From Streptomyces sp. AW19M42 (lineage in GTDB: Bacteria; Actinomycetota; Actinomycetes; Streptomycetales; Streptomycetaceae): DNA of 58,212 nucleotides. The stretch spans positions 1 to 58,212 of the forward strand of contig CBRG010000128.1 of assembly GCA_000470535.1 (NCBI GenBank), read 5' to 3'. The position numbers and the translations under genes are program-made. Shown in pieces: positions 1-7,803 of this stretch; position 1 is the stretch's first letter, and the number at the start of each line of letters is the position of its first letter. The notes beneath the pieces are model-generated. The model did not search any database. It worked only from the letters and a program-made list of their open reading frames with translations, and was not told the origin of the DNA.

Positions 1-200
1 TGTACTCACCCACAGAACATTTTCTGGGGCTTTCCTCCGGGCGCTTCCCTTCGGTCTTGCGTTTCCGACTCTATCAGACTCTTTCGTGTCCGATTCCCGG
101 TCGAAGCGGGATTGCTTTCGAGGAATTCGCTTTCGCGCTTTCCCTTTCGGCGTGTTCACCACTTTAGCCGATTTCCCCGGTGACTCATAATCGAGTCAAT
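1..200 (-). promoter_or_regulatory. rRNA operon upstream leader and promoter region (16S gene lies left of the window)
   Basis: Read on the minus strand, this stretch matches what I remember of the Streptomyces rrn leader. It has a TCTGATAGAGT core (TAGAGT at 68-73), then a GACCGAAGGGAAGCGCCCGG block, and ends in GGTGAGTACA at positions 10-1. In Streptomyces this comes before the boxA-like antitermination region and 16S rRNA. The base composition is clearly more AT-rich than the coding DNA around it. The rRNA genes themselves are not in the window, so the assignment rests on recall of the leader sequence. No other gene is visible in 1-359. Confidence 0.8.
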
Positions 201-204
201 GGCC

Positions 205-228
205 CGGATTTCGGCATGCCGAAATCCG
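205..228. terminator. 24-bp perfect palindrome between mpg and the rrn leader
   Basis: Positions 205-216 (CGGATTTCGGCA) are the exact reverse complement of 217-228. It lies about 130 bp downstream of the mpg stop and upstream of the AT-rich rrn core. It can form a cruciform or an RNA hairpin without a U-tract. It could end mpg transcripts before they enter the rrn leader, or be a protein site near the rrn promoters. A second small dyad, TGACTC/GAGTCA, lies at 181-198. Confidence 0.5.
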
Positions 229-334
229 CACCCGCTGGGGTGAGTCGTAGGTAGTGGTTGGCCGCTTCGAGTTGCCCGGCATCAGGTCCGAAGGACCAAA
301 CCGTTCGCTGTACCCGTGTCAAGCGGCTCGGACT

Positions 335-363
335 ACGTTAGGCGCCCCGCATGGACGAGTCAA
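335..363 (-). promoter_or_regulatory. candidate distal rrn promoter (TTGACT-N17-TAACGT)
   Basis: On the minus strand TTGACT (363-358) is followed after exactly 17 bases by TAACGT (340-335), a good match to a housekeeping HrdB-type promoter. Streptomyces rrn operons usually have several promoters spread over some 300 bp, so this may be the most distal one. Its -35 box overlaps the last codons of mpg (stop at 360). A further TTGACA at 322-317 could be another -35 box, but its -10 partner is weak. Confidence 0.5.
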
Positions 364-1001
364 GTTGACCTGCGGCGTGGTGCGTGCGCCCGGTACGGGC
401 TCACGGTGGGATCGCCGTCGATCCAGAAACGCCACGGGTGGGTGGCTCCATCACCGCCCACTCCGGTGCGCGGACCGTTGCGTACCTGGTCGCGGGATGG
501 CGGGGTGCCGTGTAGTACGGCGAGGACAGCGCCCGGGTGGGCGATGGCGTCGGTGCCGTCCAGCGCGCGGTCGATGTCCAGAGCTGTCGCGAGTCGGGCC
601 GGCCCTTTGGCCAGTTCCCGATCATTGCGGGCCGAAAGTCGACGTTTACGGGTGAGGTCGGCGCCCGTAAGGATGTCGCCGGCCCTCAGCAGCACACCGC
701 TCGCCATGCCCTCCGGGCCGCACACCAGGTTGAGGCAGTGCCACATGCCGTAGGTGAAGTAGACGTACGCATGGCCGGGCGGCCCGAACATCACGCTGTT
801 GCGCGCGGTCCGGCCTCGGAAGGCGTGCGAACCGGGGTCGATCTCCCCCGCGTAGGCCTCCACCTCGGTGAGACGCAGCTCGATCGGACCCTCCGGGGTA
901 CTGCGGACCAGCGTGCGGCCCAGTAGATCCTGCGCCACGTCCAGTACGGGGCGGTCGAAGAAGTCCCGCGTGAGCGGCTTACGGTCCTGGCCCTCGATCA
1001 T
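360..1001 (-). CDS. mpg: DNA-3-methyladenine glycosylase (AAG/MPG family)
   Basis: This base-excision repair enzyme removes alkylated purines such as 3-methyladenine by cutting the N-glycosidic bond. The 213 residues match the usual bacterial length. The family core is intact: TEVEAY at residues 45-50, with E48 as the expected water-activating glutamate, then SHAFRG, TARN, and [13 protein letters not shown], which carries the tyrosine that intercalates in the lesion. The ATG at 1001 leaves 73 bp to the divergent Spo0M gene, so the two share a promoter region. No strong ribosome site precedes it. Its 3' end overlaps a likely rrn promoter. Identification is firm; substrate range cannot be read from sequence. 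Confidence 0.93.
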   Translation of the reverse strand: MIEGQDRKPLTRDFFDRPVLDVAQDLLGRTLVRSTPEGPIELRLTEVEAYAGEIDPGSHAFRGRTARNSVMFGPPGHAYVYFTYGMWHCLNLVCGPEGMASGVLLRAGDILTGADLTRKRRLSARNDRELAKGPARLATALDIDRALDGTDAIAHPGAVLAVLHGTPPSRDQVRNGPRTGVGGDGATHPWRFWIDGDPTVSPYRAHAPRRRST

Positions 1002-1074
1002 GAAGTCCGAGGCTACCGGGAACCGGCTACGGTCATGGCGCGTATGTAGGGGTCAGGACCTAGGAGGAGAAAAC

Positions 1075-1857
1075 ATGGGCTTCAAGCGGCTGCTCGCGAG
1101 CATGGGTGCCGGTGGCGCCTCGGTGGAGACGGAGCTGACCGAGCTCAACGTCGTACCGGGTGGAGTCGTCCAGGGTGAGGTGCGGATCCAGGGCGGCTCT
1201 GTGGACCAGCAGATCGAGGGGCTCTCCGTCGGGCTGCAGGCCCGGGTCGAGGTCGAGGGCCAGGAGCAGGAGACCAAGCAGGACATCGAGTTCACCACAT
1301 TGCGCCTCGGCGGCGCGTTCGAGGTCAGGGCGGGTGCGGTGCACGTCGTGCCGTTCGGGCTCGAAATCCCGTGGGAGACGCCGATCACGATGTTCGCGGG
1401 CCAGCAACTGCACGGGATGAACATCGGGGTGACCACGGAGCTGGAGATCGCGCGGGCGCTGGACTCCGGGGACCTGGACCCCGTCAACGTGCACCCGCTG
1501 CCGGCGCAGCAGGCCATCCTGGACGCCTTCGGGCAGCTGGGCTTCGGCTTCCGCAGCGCCGACATGGAGCGCGGTCACATTCGCGGTACGCGTCAGCGGC
1601 TGCCCTTCTACCAGGAGATCGAGTTCTTCCCGCCGTCGCAGTACCGGGGGCTGAACCAGGTCGAGCTGACGTTCGTCGCGGATGACCGTGAGATGGACGT
1701 CGTACTGGAGATGGACAAGAAGCCGGGTCTCTTCAGTGAGGGCAGCGACTCCTACCGCGCCTTCAAGGTGGGTCTGAACGACTACCACGGGACCGACTGG
1801 GCGGCTTACCTGAACCAGTGGCTCGCCCAGGTCGGCGGTCAGCGCAACTGGCTCTAG
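1075..1857 (+). CDS. Spo0M-family sporulation-control protein
   Basis: The 260-residue protein begins [19 protein letters not shown] and matches the SpoOM family, whose Bacillus member Spo0M affects sporulation and has an arrestin-like beta-sandwich fold. The N-terminal half carries the family's paired beta domains, including [16 protein letters not shown] near residues 24-40 and a long acidic beta region. The C-terminal part with [11 protein letters not shown] is typical of actinomycete members. I chose the ATG at 1075 because GGAGGAGA lies at 1062-1069; an in-frame extension back to 868 overlaps the divergent mpg and looks non-coding. The exact role in Streptomyces is not settled, so the name describes a family rather than a mechanism. 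Confidence 0.88.
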   Translation: MGFKRLLASMGAGGASVETELTELNVVPGGVVQGEVRIQGGSVDQQIEGLSVGLQARVEVEGQEQETKQDIEFTTLRLGGAFEVRAGAVHVVPFGLEIPWETPITMFAGQQLHGMNIGVTTELEIARALDSGDLDPVNVHPLPAQQAILDAFGQLGFGFRSADMERGHIRGTRQRLPFYQEIEFFPPSQYRGLNQVELTFVADDREMDVVLEMDKKPGLFSEGSDSYRAFKVGLNDYHGTDWAAYLNQWLAQVGGQRNWL

Positions 1858-1909
1858 GGTCGGTTGGGAGACCTGCCGATACCGGAACCGCTACAGGAGA
1901 GGTGCTGAC

Positions 1910-2440
1910 GTGACCGAGCCGAAGAGGGCGCCGCTGCCGCACGACTTCCATCCCGAGGTCCCCTCGTTCACTGTGGTGAGCGAGGACCTCGCGCCGGGGG
2001 CCGTGCTTGCGGACGCACAGGTGCAAGCGGCGGGGAACACCTCGCCGCAGCTGCGGTGGGAGGGGTTCCCGGCGGGGACGAAGAGTTTCGCCGTCACGTG
2101 CTTCGACCCGGACGCTCCCACCGGCAGCGGGTTCTGGCACTGGGTGCTCTTCGACATCCCCGCGTCCTTCACGGAACTGCCGGCCGGTGCGGGCGGCGGG
2201 AAGTTCGACGGGCTGCCCGCGGGCGCAGTGCACGTCCGCAACGACTACGGGTCGAAGGACTTCGGCGGCGCGGCGCCGCCGCCCGGCGAGAACCACCGGT
2301 ACGTGTTCACCGTGTACGCGGTGGACAGCGAGAAGCTCGGACCGGACAGCGACGCGTCGCCCGCGGTGGTCGGTTTCAATCTGCGCTTCCACACGCTGGG
2401 CCGCGCCCAGCTGATCGGCGAGTACGCCGAGCCTGCCTGA
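1910..2440 (+). CDS. YbhB/YbcL family Raf-kinase-inhibitor-like (PEBP) protein
   Basis: The 176-residue cytoplasmic protein belongs to the phosphatidylethanolamine-binding protein family. Family landmarks are [25 protein letters not shown] text (here [10 protein letters not shown]), [20 protein letters not shown] with the conserved DPDAP anion-pocket motif and the HWV stretch, and a late [12 protein letters not shown] strand. Bacterial members have no well-defined substrate. The GTG at 1910 follows AGGAGAGG at 1894-1903. It lies 52 bp after spo0M and may be read through with it. A strong intrinsic terminator follows at 2470. Family identity is secure; function is unknown. Confidence 0.9.
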   Translation: MTEPKRAPLPHDFHPEVPSFTVVSEDLAPGAVLADAQVQAAGNTSPQLRWEGFPAGTKSFAVTCFDPDAPTGSGFWHWVLFDIPASFTELPAGAGGGKFDGLPAGAVHVRNDYGSKDFGGAAPPPGENHRYVFTVYAVDSEKLGPDSDASPAVVGFNLRFHTLGRAQLIGEYAEPA

Positions 2441-2469
2441 GCCCGCAAAGTCGATAGATCCCCCCTGTT

Positions 2470-2514
2470 TGCCCTGCCCTGGTCCTGGAGAGATCAGGGC
2501 AGGGCACTTTTTAT
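2470..2514 (+). terminator. intrinsic terminator after the PEBP-like gene
   Basis: Arms TGCCCTGCCCTG (2470-2481) and CAGGGCAGGGCA (2495-2506) pair perfectly over 12 bp with a 13-nt loop, followed by CTTTTTATT. This is one of the few terminators in the window with a real U-tract. It closes the spo0M-PEBP unit. Confidence 0.9.
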
Positions 2515-2594
2515 TGCGTTGTCCATGGCGGCCTGCCCGGCCAGAGTTGATCCGGGCCTGCCAGGCGGTGGGCGGCACACGGGAGGTGGGCGGG

Positions 2595-3101
2595 ATGCGG
2601 GACACGCTGGTGCTGAATGCGAGCTTCGAGCCGCTGTCGACGGTGACGCTGAATCGTGCGGTGGTGCTGATTCTGCAGGACAAGGCCGTCGTCGAGCAGT
2701 CCCATCCCGGCCTCCGCATGCGCGGTGCCGCCGTGGATATCCCGGTGCCCCGGGTGATCAGGCTCTGCCGGTACGTGAGGGTGCCGTTCCGAAGACACGC
2801 CCCGTGGTCCAGAAGGGGTGTGCTCATCCGGGACCAGCACCGGTGCGCGTACTGCGGGCGGCGGGCGAGCACCGTCGACCACGTGGTGCCGCGTGCCCAG
2901 GGGGGTCAGGACACGTGGCTGAACACGGTGGCCTCCTGCGCCGAGGACAACCACCGCAAGGCGGCCCGTACACCGGAGCAGGCGGGTATGCCGCTGTTGC
3001 GGCAGCCGTTCGTGCCGTCCCCTGCGGATGCGATGCTGCTGGCGCTGGGGGCCGGTGACCGGTCGGCGCTGCCGGAGTGGCTGGCGCAGTCCGCGGCGTA
3101 G
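2595..3101 (+). CDS. HNH endonuclease-domain protein
   Basis: The 168-residue protein has an N-terminal actinobacterial segment (MRDTLVLNASFEPLSTVTL) and an HNH nuclease core. The core includes CAYCGRRAS near residues 82-90, the catalytic DHVVPRAQGG, and NTVASCAEDNHRK further on. The two CxxC-type pairs (CAYC and the downstream Cys/His) would bind structural zinc. HNH proteins of this type are common in actinobacterial chromosomes as single genes of unknown role; some act in DNA repair or as restriction enzymes. I took the ATG at 2595, just after GGAGGTGGGCGGG. It stands alone between a terminator and a convergent permease gene. Confidence 0.85.
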   Translation: MRDTLVLNASFEPLSTVTLNRAVVLILQDKAVVEQSHPGLRMRGAAVDIPVPRVIRLCRYVRVPFRRHAPWSRRGVLIRDQHRCAYCGRRASTVDHVVPRAQGGQDTWLNTVASCAEDNHRKAARTPEQAGMPLLRQPFVPSPADAMLLALGAGDRSALPEWLAQSAA

Positions 3102-3162
3102 TGGGTCTACGCCGGGTGCGGTAGCCGGAGCCCCTCTCCGTGCGGAGTCGGGCTGCAGCGTG

Positions 3163-3930
3163 TCAGCGGAGCAGCAGCTGGACGATGGCGACCGTTCCGA
3201 CCGTGACGATGAGGGCGCGCAGGATGGCGGGGCTCAGTCGGCGACCGACCTTGGCGCCGATCTGGCCGCCGAGCGCGGAGCCGACCGCGATCAGCACGAC
3301 GGCGGTCCAGTCGAAGTCCGCGACGAAGAGGAAGAACAGCGCGGCGATGCTGTTGACGACGGCGGCCAGGACGTTCTTCACGGCGTTGAGGCGCTGCATG
3401 GTGTCGTCGAGCAGCATGCCCATCAGGGAGAGGTAGATGATCCCCTGGGCGGCGGTGAAGTAGCCGCCGTAGACGCTGGCGAACATCAGGCCGGTGAAGA
3501 GCAGCGGGCCGCCGTCGGGGCGGGCCGGGACTCCGGTGTGTTCGCGGCGGCGCTGGACGGCTTTGCTGATGCGTGGTTGCAGGATGACCAGGACGAGGGC
3601 CATGGCCACCAGGATCGGGACGATGGTCTCGAAGGCCGTGGACGGCAGCGCCAGCAGCAGGGTGGCGCCGGTCAGGCCGCCGATGAGCGCGCCCACGGCG
3701 AGCTTCAGAACGCGTGGGCGCTGGCCTTCGAGCTCCTTGCGGTAGCCGATGGCGCCGCTGATGGAGCCGGGGATCAGGCCGAGTGCGTTGGAGACCGTGG
3801 CGGTGACCGGGGGCAGACCGGTGGCGAGGAGCACCGGAAAGGTGATCAGCGTTCCCGAACCGACGATCGTGTTGATCGTGCCCGCGCTGATGCCCGCGGC
3901 GAAGACCGCGAGCATCTCCCAGATGGTCAT
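3163..3930 (-). CDS. TSUP (TauE/SafE) family membrane permease
   Basis: The 255-residue integral membrane protein has about eight hydrophobic helices and two similar halves, typical of the TauE/SafE/YfcA family that exports sulfite or related organosulfur anions. The first half contains GISAGTINTIVGSGTLITFP and NALGLIPGSISG, and the second contains SVYGGYFTAAQG. These are the glycine-rich repeats of the family. The ATG at 3930 has GGGGGAT just upstream; an in-frame ATG 36 bp earlier has no ribosome site and lies in a hairpin. It follows the SPFH gene on the same strand and may be co-transcribed, although the hairpin at 3948 separates them. The substrate cannot be predicted. Confidence 0.88.
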   Translation of the reverse strand: MTIWEMLAVFAAGISAGTINTIVGSGTLITFPVLLATGLPPVTATVSNALGLIPGSISGAIGYRKELEGQRPRVLKLAVGALIGGLTGATLLLALPSTAFETIVPILVAMALVLVILQPRISKAVQRRREHTGVPARPDGGPLLFTGLMFASVYGGYFTAAQGIIYLSLMGMLLDDTMQRLNAVKNVLAAVVNSIAALFFLFVADFDWTAVVLIAVGSALGGQIGAKVGRRLSPAILRALIVTVGTVAIVQLLLR

Positions 3931-3947
3931 CCCGAATCCCCCGTGGC

Positions 3948-3972
3948 TGATCGGTGCTTGGGGCACCGATCA
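3948..3972. terminator. 10-bp hairpin between the SPFH and TSUP genes
   Basis: TGATCGGTGC (3948-3957) and GCACCGATCA (3963-3972) pair perfectly around a 5-nt loop. It lies 20 bp downstream of the SPFH stop and just upstream of the permease ribosome site. There is no U-tract, so it may weaken read-through or stabilise the upstream message rather than terminate fully. Confidence 0.5.
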
Positions 3973-3991
3973 TGCCCGAGGGGCGTACACG

Positions 3992-4930
3992 TCAGTCGAC
4001 GGGGGGGTTCTCCCGGCGCTCCTTGCCGGAGTCGCCGGTGTTGAAGCCGGGCATGCCGGTACCGAGGTTGCCGAAGGCGCCGCTGAGGCCCTTGAGGGCG
4101 TCGCCGATCTCGCTGGGCACGATCCAGAGCTTGTTGGCGTCGCCCTCGGCGATCTTCGGCAGCATCTGGAGGTACTGGTACGAGAGGAGCTTCTGGTCCG
4201 GGTCACCGGCGTGGATGGACTCGAAGACCGTGCGGATCGCCTGGGCCTCGCCCTCCGCGCGCAAGGCGGCGGCCTTGGACTCACCTTCGGCGCGCAGGAT
4301 CGCGGACTGCTTCTCGCCCTCGGCGGTGAGGATCGCGGACTGCCGCGTTCCCTCGGCCTGGAGGATCGCGGCGCGCTTGTCACGGTCGGCGCGCATCTGC
4401 TTCTCCATCGAATCCTGGATGGAGGTGGGCGGCTCGATCGCCTTCAGCTCGACGCGGTTGACGCGGATGCCCCACTTGCCGGTGGCCTCGTCGAGGACTC
4501 CGCGCAGGGCGGCGTTGATCTCCTCGCGGGAGGTGAGCGTCCGCTCCAGGTCCATGCCTCCGATGATGTTGCGGAGTGTGGTGACCGTGAGCTGCTCGAT
4601 GGCCTGGATGTAGCTGGCCACTTCGTACGTCGCGGCCCTGGCGTCGGTCACCTGGTAGTAGATGACGGTGTCGATGTTGACGACCAGGTTGTCCTGGGTG
4701 ATCACCGGCTGCGGCGGGAAGGGCACGACCTGTTCTCGGAGGTCGATCCTGTTCCGGATCGAGTCGATGAACGGCACGACGATGTTCAGGCCGGCGTTGA
4801 GGGTGCGGGTGTACCGGCCGAAGCGCTCCACGATGGCGGCGCTGGCCTGTGGGATGACCTGGATCGTCTTGATCAGAGCGATGAAGACGAGCACCACCAG
4901 AATGATCAGGACGATGATGATCGGTTGCAT
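3992..4930 (-). CDS. SPFH/Band 7 (stomatin-prohibitin) membrane protein
   Basis: The 312-residue protein begins with one hydrophobic helix (residues 3-24) and continues with a Band 7 domain (VVERFGRYTRTLNAGLNIVVPFID...). It ends in a long alanine/glutamate-rich coiled coil in which the unit LxAEGExQSAIL/AAxLRAEGE is repeated about four times around residues 200-250. SPFH proteins form ring or cage oligomers on membranes and organise lipid microdomains or proteases. The NfeD gene directly upstream on the same strand is the classical genetic partner of this clade (as in QmcA/YbbK-type pairs). The ATG at 4930 follows GAGGAAACG. The cargo of the complex is unknown. Confidence 0.92.
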   Translation of the reverse strand: MQPIIIVLIILVVLVFIALIKTIQVIPQASAAIVERFGRYTRTLNAGLNIVVPFIDSIRNRIDLREQVVPFPPQPVITQDNLVVNIDTVIYYQVTDARAATYEVASYIQAIEQLTVTTLRNIIGGMDLERTLTSREEINAALRGVLDEATGKWGIRVNRVELKAIEPPTSIQDSMEKQMRADRDKRAAILQAEGTRQSAILTAEGEKQSAILRAEGESKAAALRAEGEAQAIRTVFESIHAGDPDQKLLSYQYLQMLPKIAEGDANKLWIVPSEIGDALKGLSGAFGNLGTGMPGFNTGDSGKERRENPPVD

Positions 4931-5086
4931 CGTTTCCTCGTGCCCTTCGGTTGCCGACGGATCGCGGTGATCGAGGTCGAGATCGTGTGAGGGGCCGTGG
5001 GTCAGGTCGGTTGTCCTGCCGGTCCGGTTCTCATGATGATCGACATCGAGTCTGACAGAACGGGCTCTGCCGTGTGGGCTGTTCGG

Positions 5087-5518
5087 TCACATGACGACGG
5101 CTGTGGCCCCGTCGATGTCGACGACATCGACCTGTTGGCCTGGTTCGTAGCTCAGTTCCGCGTCCAGGGCGCGCGCCGACCAGATCTCCCCGGCCAGCTT
5201 GATCCGCCCGTCCTCGCCGGTGACCCGTTCCAGCACGACGGCCTGACGGCCCTTCAACGCGTCGATGCCGGTAGCCAGATGGGGCCGGTCGGAGCGGTGC
5301 CGGTTGGCGATCGGCCGGACCACAGCGATCAACGCGACCGAGACCAGGACGAAGACCAGTACCTGGGCCACGACTCCGCCGCCGAGAGCCGCGACCACCG
5401 CCGCGGCGACCGCTCCGACGGCGAACATGCCGAACTCGGGCATCGCGGTCAGGACGAGCGGGATGCCCAGTCCCACCGCGCCGATCAGCCACCACACCCA
5501 TGCGTCGATGATGTCCAC
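5087..5518 (-). CDS. NfeD-like membrane protein, partner of the SPFH protein
   Basis: The 143-residue protein has three or four transmembrane segments in residues 1-75 and a C-terminal OB-fold beta domain (TGIDALKGRQAVVLERV, DGRIKLAGEIWSARA), which is the hallmark of short NfeD proteins. Such proteins sit beside SPFH proteins and are thought to assist their assembly or act on the same microdomain. It is upstream of the SPFH gene by 156 bp on the same strand, with no terminator visible between them. The ATG at 5518 lies soon after the putative end of the ABC gene transcript. Confidence 0.88.
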   Translation of the reverse strand: MDIIDAWVWWLIGAVGLGIPLVLTAMPEFGMFAVGAVAAAVVAALGGGVVAQVLVFVLVSVALIAVVRPIANRHRSDRPHLATGIDALKGRQAVVLERVTGEDGRIKLAGEIWSARALDAELSYEPGQQVDVVDIDGATAVVM

Positions 5519-5615
5519 CCGGCCATGGTAGGACCGAGAGCACCTCCGCCGACAGGGCGCAAGCGGGCGGGTACGCGCCCGGAGGGCCCGTCAGGCGCCG
5601 GGCGGGGCCCGGATC

Positions 5616-6413
5616 TCAGCCGAGCGGCAGGCCGCGGGCGGTGTAGCGGTCGCCCTGGTGCTCGACGATGAGCGGCAGGCCGAAGCAGAGGGAGAGGTTG
5701 CGGGAGCTGAGCTCGGTCTCCATCGGGCCGGCGGCGAGCACCCTGCCCTGGCGGATCATCAGGACGTGGGTGAAGCCGGGGGCGATCTCCTCGACATGGT
5801 GGGTGACCATGATCATGGAGGGGGCGTACGGGTCGCGGGCCAGCCGCCCGAGCCGGCGGACCAGGTCCTCGCGTCCGCCGAGGTCGAGACCGGCGGCGGG
5901 CTCGTCGAGGAGCAGCAGTTCGGGGTCGGTCATCATGGCGCGGGCGATCAGGGTGCGCTTGCGCTCGCCCTCGGAGAGGGTGCCGAACTTCCGGTCCAGG
6001 TAGTCGGTCATGCCGAGCCGGTCGAGGAAGGCGCGGGCGCGGTCCTCGTCGACCTTGTCGTAGTTCTCGTTCCAGGTGGCCGTCATGCCGTAGGCGGCGG
6101 TGAGCACCGTCTGCAGGACCGTCTGGCGCTTGGGCAGCTTCTCCGCCATGGCGACGCCCGCGATACCGATGCGGGGGCGCAGGTCGAAGACGTCGGTTCC
6201 GACGCCGCCGAGCCGCTCGCCGAGGACCGTGGCGCTGCCCTTGCTCGGGAAGAGGTAGCTGGACGCGACGTTGAGGAGGGTGGTCTTGCCAGCGCCGTTG
6301 GGGCCGAGGATGACCCAGCGCTCCCCCTCCTTGACCGACCAGGAGACGTCTTCCACCAGAGCGCGTCCGTCGCGGACCACGGATACGTCCACCAGCTCCA
6401 GTACATCGCTCAT
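5616..6413 (-). CDS. orphan ABC-transporter ATP-binding protein
   Basis: The 265-residue nucleotide-binding subunit has Walker A GPNGAGKT (residues 38-45), a Q-loop region near residue 85, a signature LSEGERKR in place of the canonical LSGGQ, Walker B LLLLDEP and the switch histidine in MVTHHVEEI. No permease or binding protein is encoded nearby, so the partner is unknown or the ATPase works alone. This type resembles the YlmA/ModF-like family of soluble ABC ATPases. The ATG at 6413 overlaps no neighbour. Short GC-rich inverted repeats lie at 5560-5612, between its stop and the nfeD promoter side. Confidence 0.85.
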   Translation of the reverse strand: MSDVLELVDVSVVRDGRALVEDVSWSVKEGERWVILGPNGAGKTTLLNVASSYLFPSKGSATVLGERLGGVGTDVFDLRPRIGIAGVAMAEKLPKRQTVLQTVLTAAYGMTATWNENYDKVDEDRARAFLDRLGMTDYLDRKFGTLSEGERKRTLIARAMMTDPELLLLDEPAAGLDLGGREDLVRRLGRLARDPYAPSMIMVTHHVEEIAPGFTHVLMIRQGRVLAAGPMETELSSRNLSLCFGLPLIVEHQGDRYTARGLPLG

Positions 6414-6581
6414 GAGCGCGTTGTCTCCCCATGCAGTTTCGTGATCGTCGCGTGCCTGTGGGCACAGCTCCCAGGGAAAACCTACGCCACCGCGGGAGAG
6501 CTTCGGGCGCTGGGCCCGTCGTCGCGCGGTCCCTGGACCGGGCCCGGCCGTGATCCGCCGGACAGACCCTAGGCTGTCGGC

Positions 6582-7361
6582 ATGCTTTCGGAACCACGCT
6601 CAGGGCTGCTGGCCGCTTGGGGCAACGCGCTGCTGGCCGGACTCGTCTCGCCGGACGACGCGGCCCTCGCCATCGTCGGGGAGGACGCGGTCCACCGCGT
6701 CGAGGGGCTGCCGGGTGAGGCGGGGCCGGTCGGTCTCACGCTCGCTCTGGGGCGGCTGCGGGGGCTCGGGGTGACCGGTTTCCGGGTCGCTCTGCCGGTC
6801 CCCGGGCATCCGCTGGGGCTCAGCGGTCCCCCGGATTTCAACGCGAGGGCGCTGGAGGCCGAGGAGGCGGTGGTGACCTACGGCGCGCCGTACGGCCTGG
6901 TGCCCGAGGTGCGCGAGTCGGGGCCGCACGGGGATCTCCACGTCGCCGTGGCGTGGCAGTGCCTGGCCGTGCGGGAGGCGCCGCCGGCCGATGTGCCGTC
7001 ACTGGGCGAGGCGGAGCGGGAGCTCGCGGAGGCGTTGCGGGACGCGACGGCGGCGCTGTCGCGGCTGGACGTGGCGGGCTCCGGGCCGGTGGCCGAGGCG
7101 GCGCTGGACGCGTACCGGGCGCGGGCGGAACGGGGGCGCGAGGTGCTTGCCCCGGGGTATCCGCCACGGGCGGTGCGGGTGCTGGAGCTGGCGCAGCGGG
7201 TGGGGCTGCTGGTCGCGCTGGCGTACGAGAACGGACCCGGCGGGGCGGTGAGCGCCTCGGAGATGGCGGCGCGTGGAGAGGCGCTGCGGCCGGTGGAGCG
7301 GGTGGCCCGGCGGGCGCAGGTGGCCGCGTACAACGCGTATGTGGAGGAGCGGGCCCGGTGA
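6582..7361 (+). CDS. conserved actinobacterial hypothetical protein
   Basis: I do not recognise a known domain in this 259-residue alanine- and leucine-rich protein. The N-terminal half (residues 1-125) contains a possible nucleotide or ligand fold with LGRLRGLGVTGFRVALPVPGHPLGL. The C-terminal half is helical and rich in Ala/Arg/Glu. There is no signal peptide or membrane segment, so it is likely cytosolic. The ATG at 6582 has no ribosome site; instead TAGGCT at 6570-6575 places a predicted transcript start on the A of the ATG, which suggests a leaderless message. It is divergent from the ABC ATPase and convergent with the chaplin. Confidence 0.75.
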   Translation: MLSEPRSGLLAAWGNALLAGLVSPDDAALAIVGEDAVHRVEGLPGEAGPVGLTLALGRLRGLGVTGFRVALPVPGHPLGLSGPPDFNARALEAEEAVVTYGAPYGLVPEVRESGPHGDLHVAVAWQCLAVREAPPADVPSLGEAERELAEALRDATAALSRLDVAGSGPVAEAALDAYRARAERGREVLAPGYPPRAVRVLELAQRVGLLVALAYENGPGGAVSASEMAARGEALRPVERVARRAQVAAYNAYVEERAR

Positions 7362-7369
7362 ATGGGGGA

Positions 7370-7389
7370 CGGGCCCTTGTGAAGGCCCG
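7370..7389. terminator. bidirectional hairpin between the hypothetical gene and the chaplin
   Basis: CGGGCC (7370-7375) pairs with GGCCCG (7384-7389), and TT/AA can extend it past one mismatch. It lies between two convergent stop codons, so it can serve both genes. Confidence 0.5.
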
Positions 7390-7416
7390 CCCGGTGGTGA
7401 CGCGGGTGTGCGTGGC

Positions 7417-7635
7417 TCAGCCGTTCAGGCCGAAGTCGCCGAAGGCCGGGTTGAGCAGGCCGATCACGTTGACCGTGTTGCCGACCACGTTCACCGGCAC
7501 GTGGACCGGGACCTGCGCGAGGTTGCCGCTGGCCACGCCCGGGGAGTGGGCCGCGACACCGTGGGCGCCCGCACCGCTGTGACCGGTGGCGGAGGCCGCC
7601 CCGGCACCGGCGGCGATGATGCCACCGGCGATCAT
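7417..7635 (-). CDS. chaplin (ChpE-like short chaplin), reading frame broken at the signal peptide
   Basis: The 72 residues downstream of the ATG at 7635 contain one chaplin domain: SPGVASGNLAQVPVHVPVN followed by VVGNTVNVIGLLNPAFG. Short chaplins are secreted amyloid surfactants that coat aerial hyphae; ChpE (SCO1800) lacks the usual cysteine pair, as here. The expected start is a GTG at 7667 with GGAGGG seven bases upstream. That frame reads VRNLKKAAAVT and then stops at TGA (7634-7632), which overlaps the ATG as ATGA. Adding one base after position 7636 would restore the normal signal peptide. As written, the ATG form has the hydrophobic core but no positively charged N-region. It is either a sequencing error, a pseudogene, or an unusual coupled start. 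Confidence 0.8.
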   Translation of the reverse strand: MIAGGIIAAGAGAASATGHSGAGAHGVAAHSPGVASGNLAQVPVHVPVNVVGNTVNVIGLLNPAFGDFGLNG

Positions 7636-7803
7636 GTGACGGCAGCGGCCTTCTTCAGGTTCCTCACTTCAGGACCCTCCTGGCTTGGCTGCGGCCGGCC
7701 GCCGCAGCACGCCTTGGGGAACGCCCCGGCGCCGGGGCGGATGCGCCGTTCGAGTGACATACACCCGACAGTATGAATCCCGGTCCGGTCGCAGAAGGCC
7801 CGG

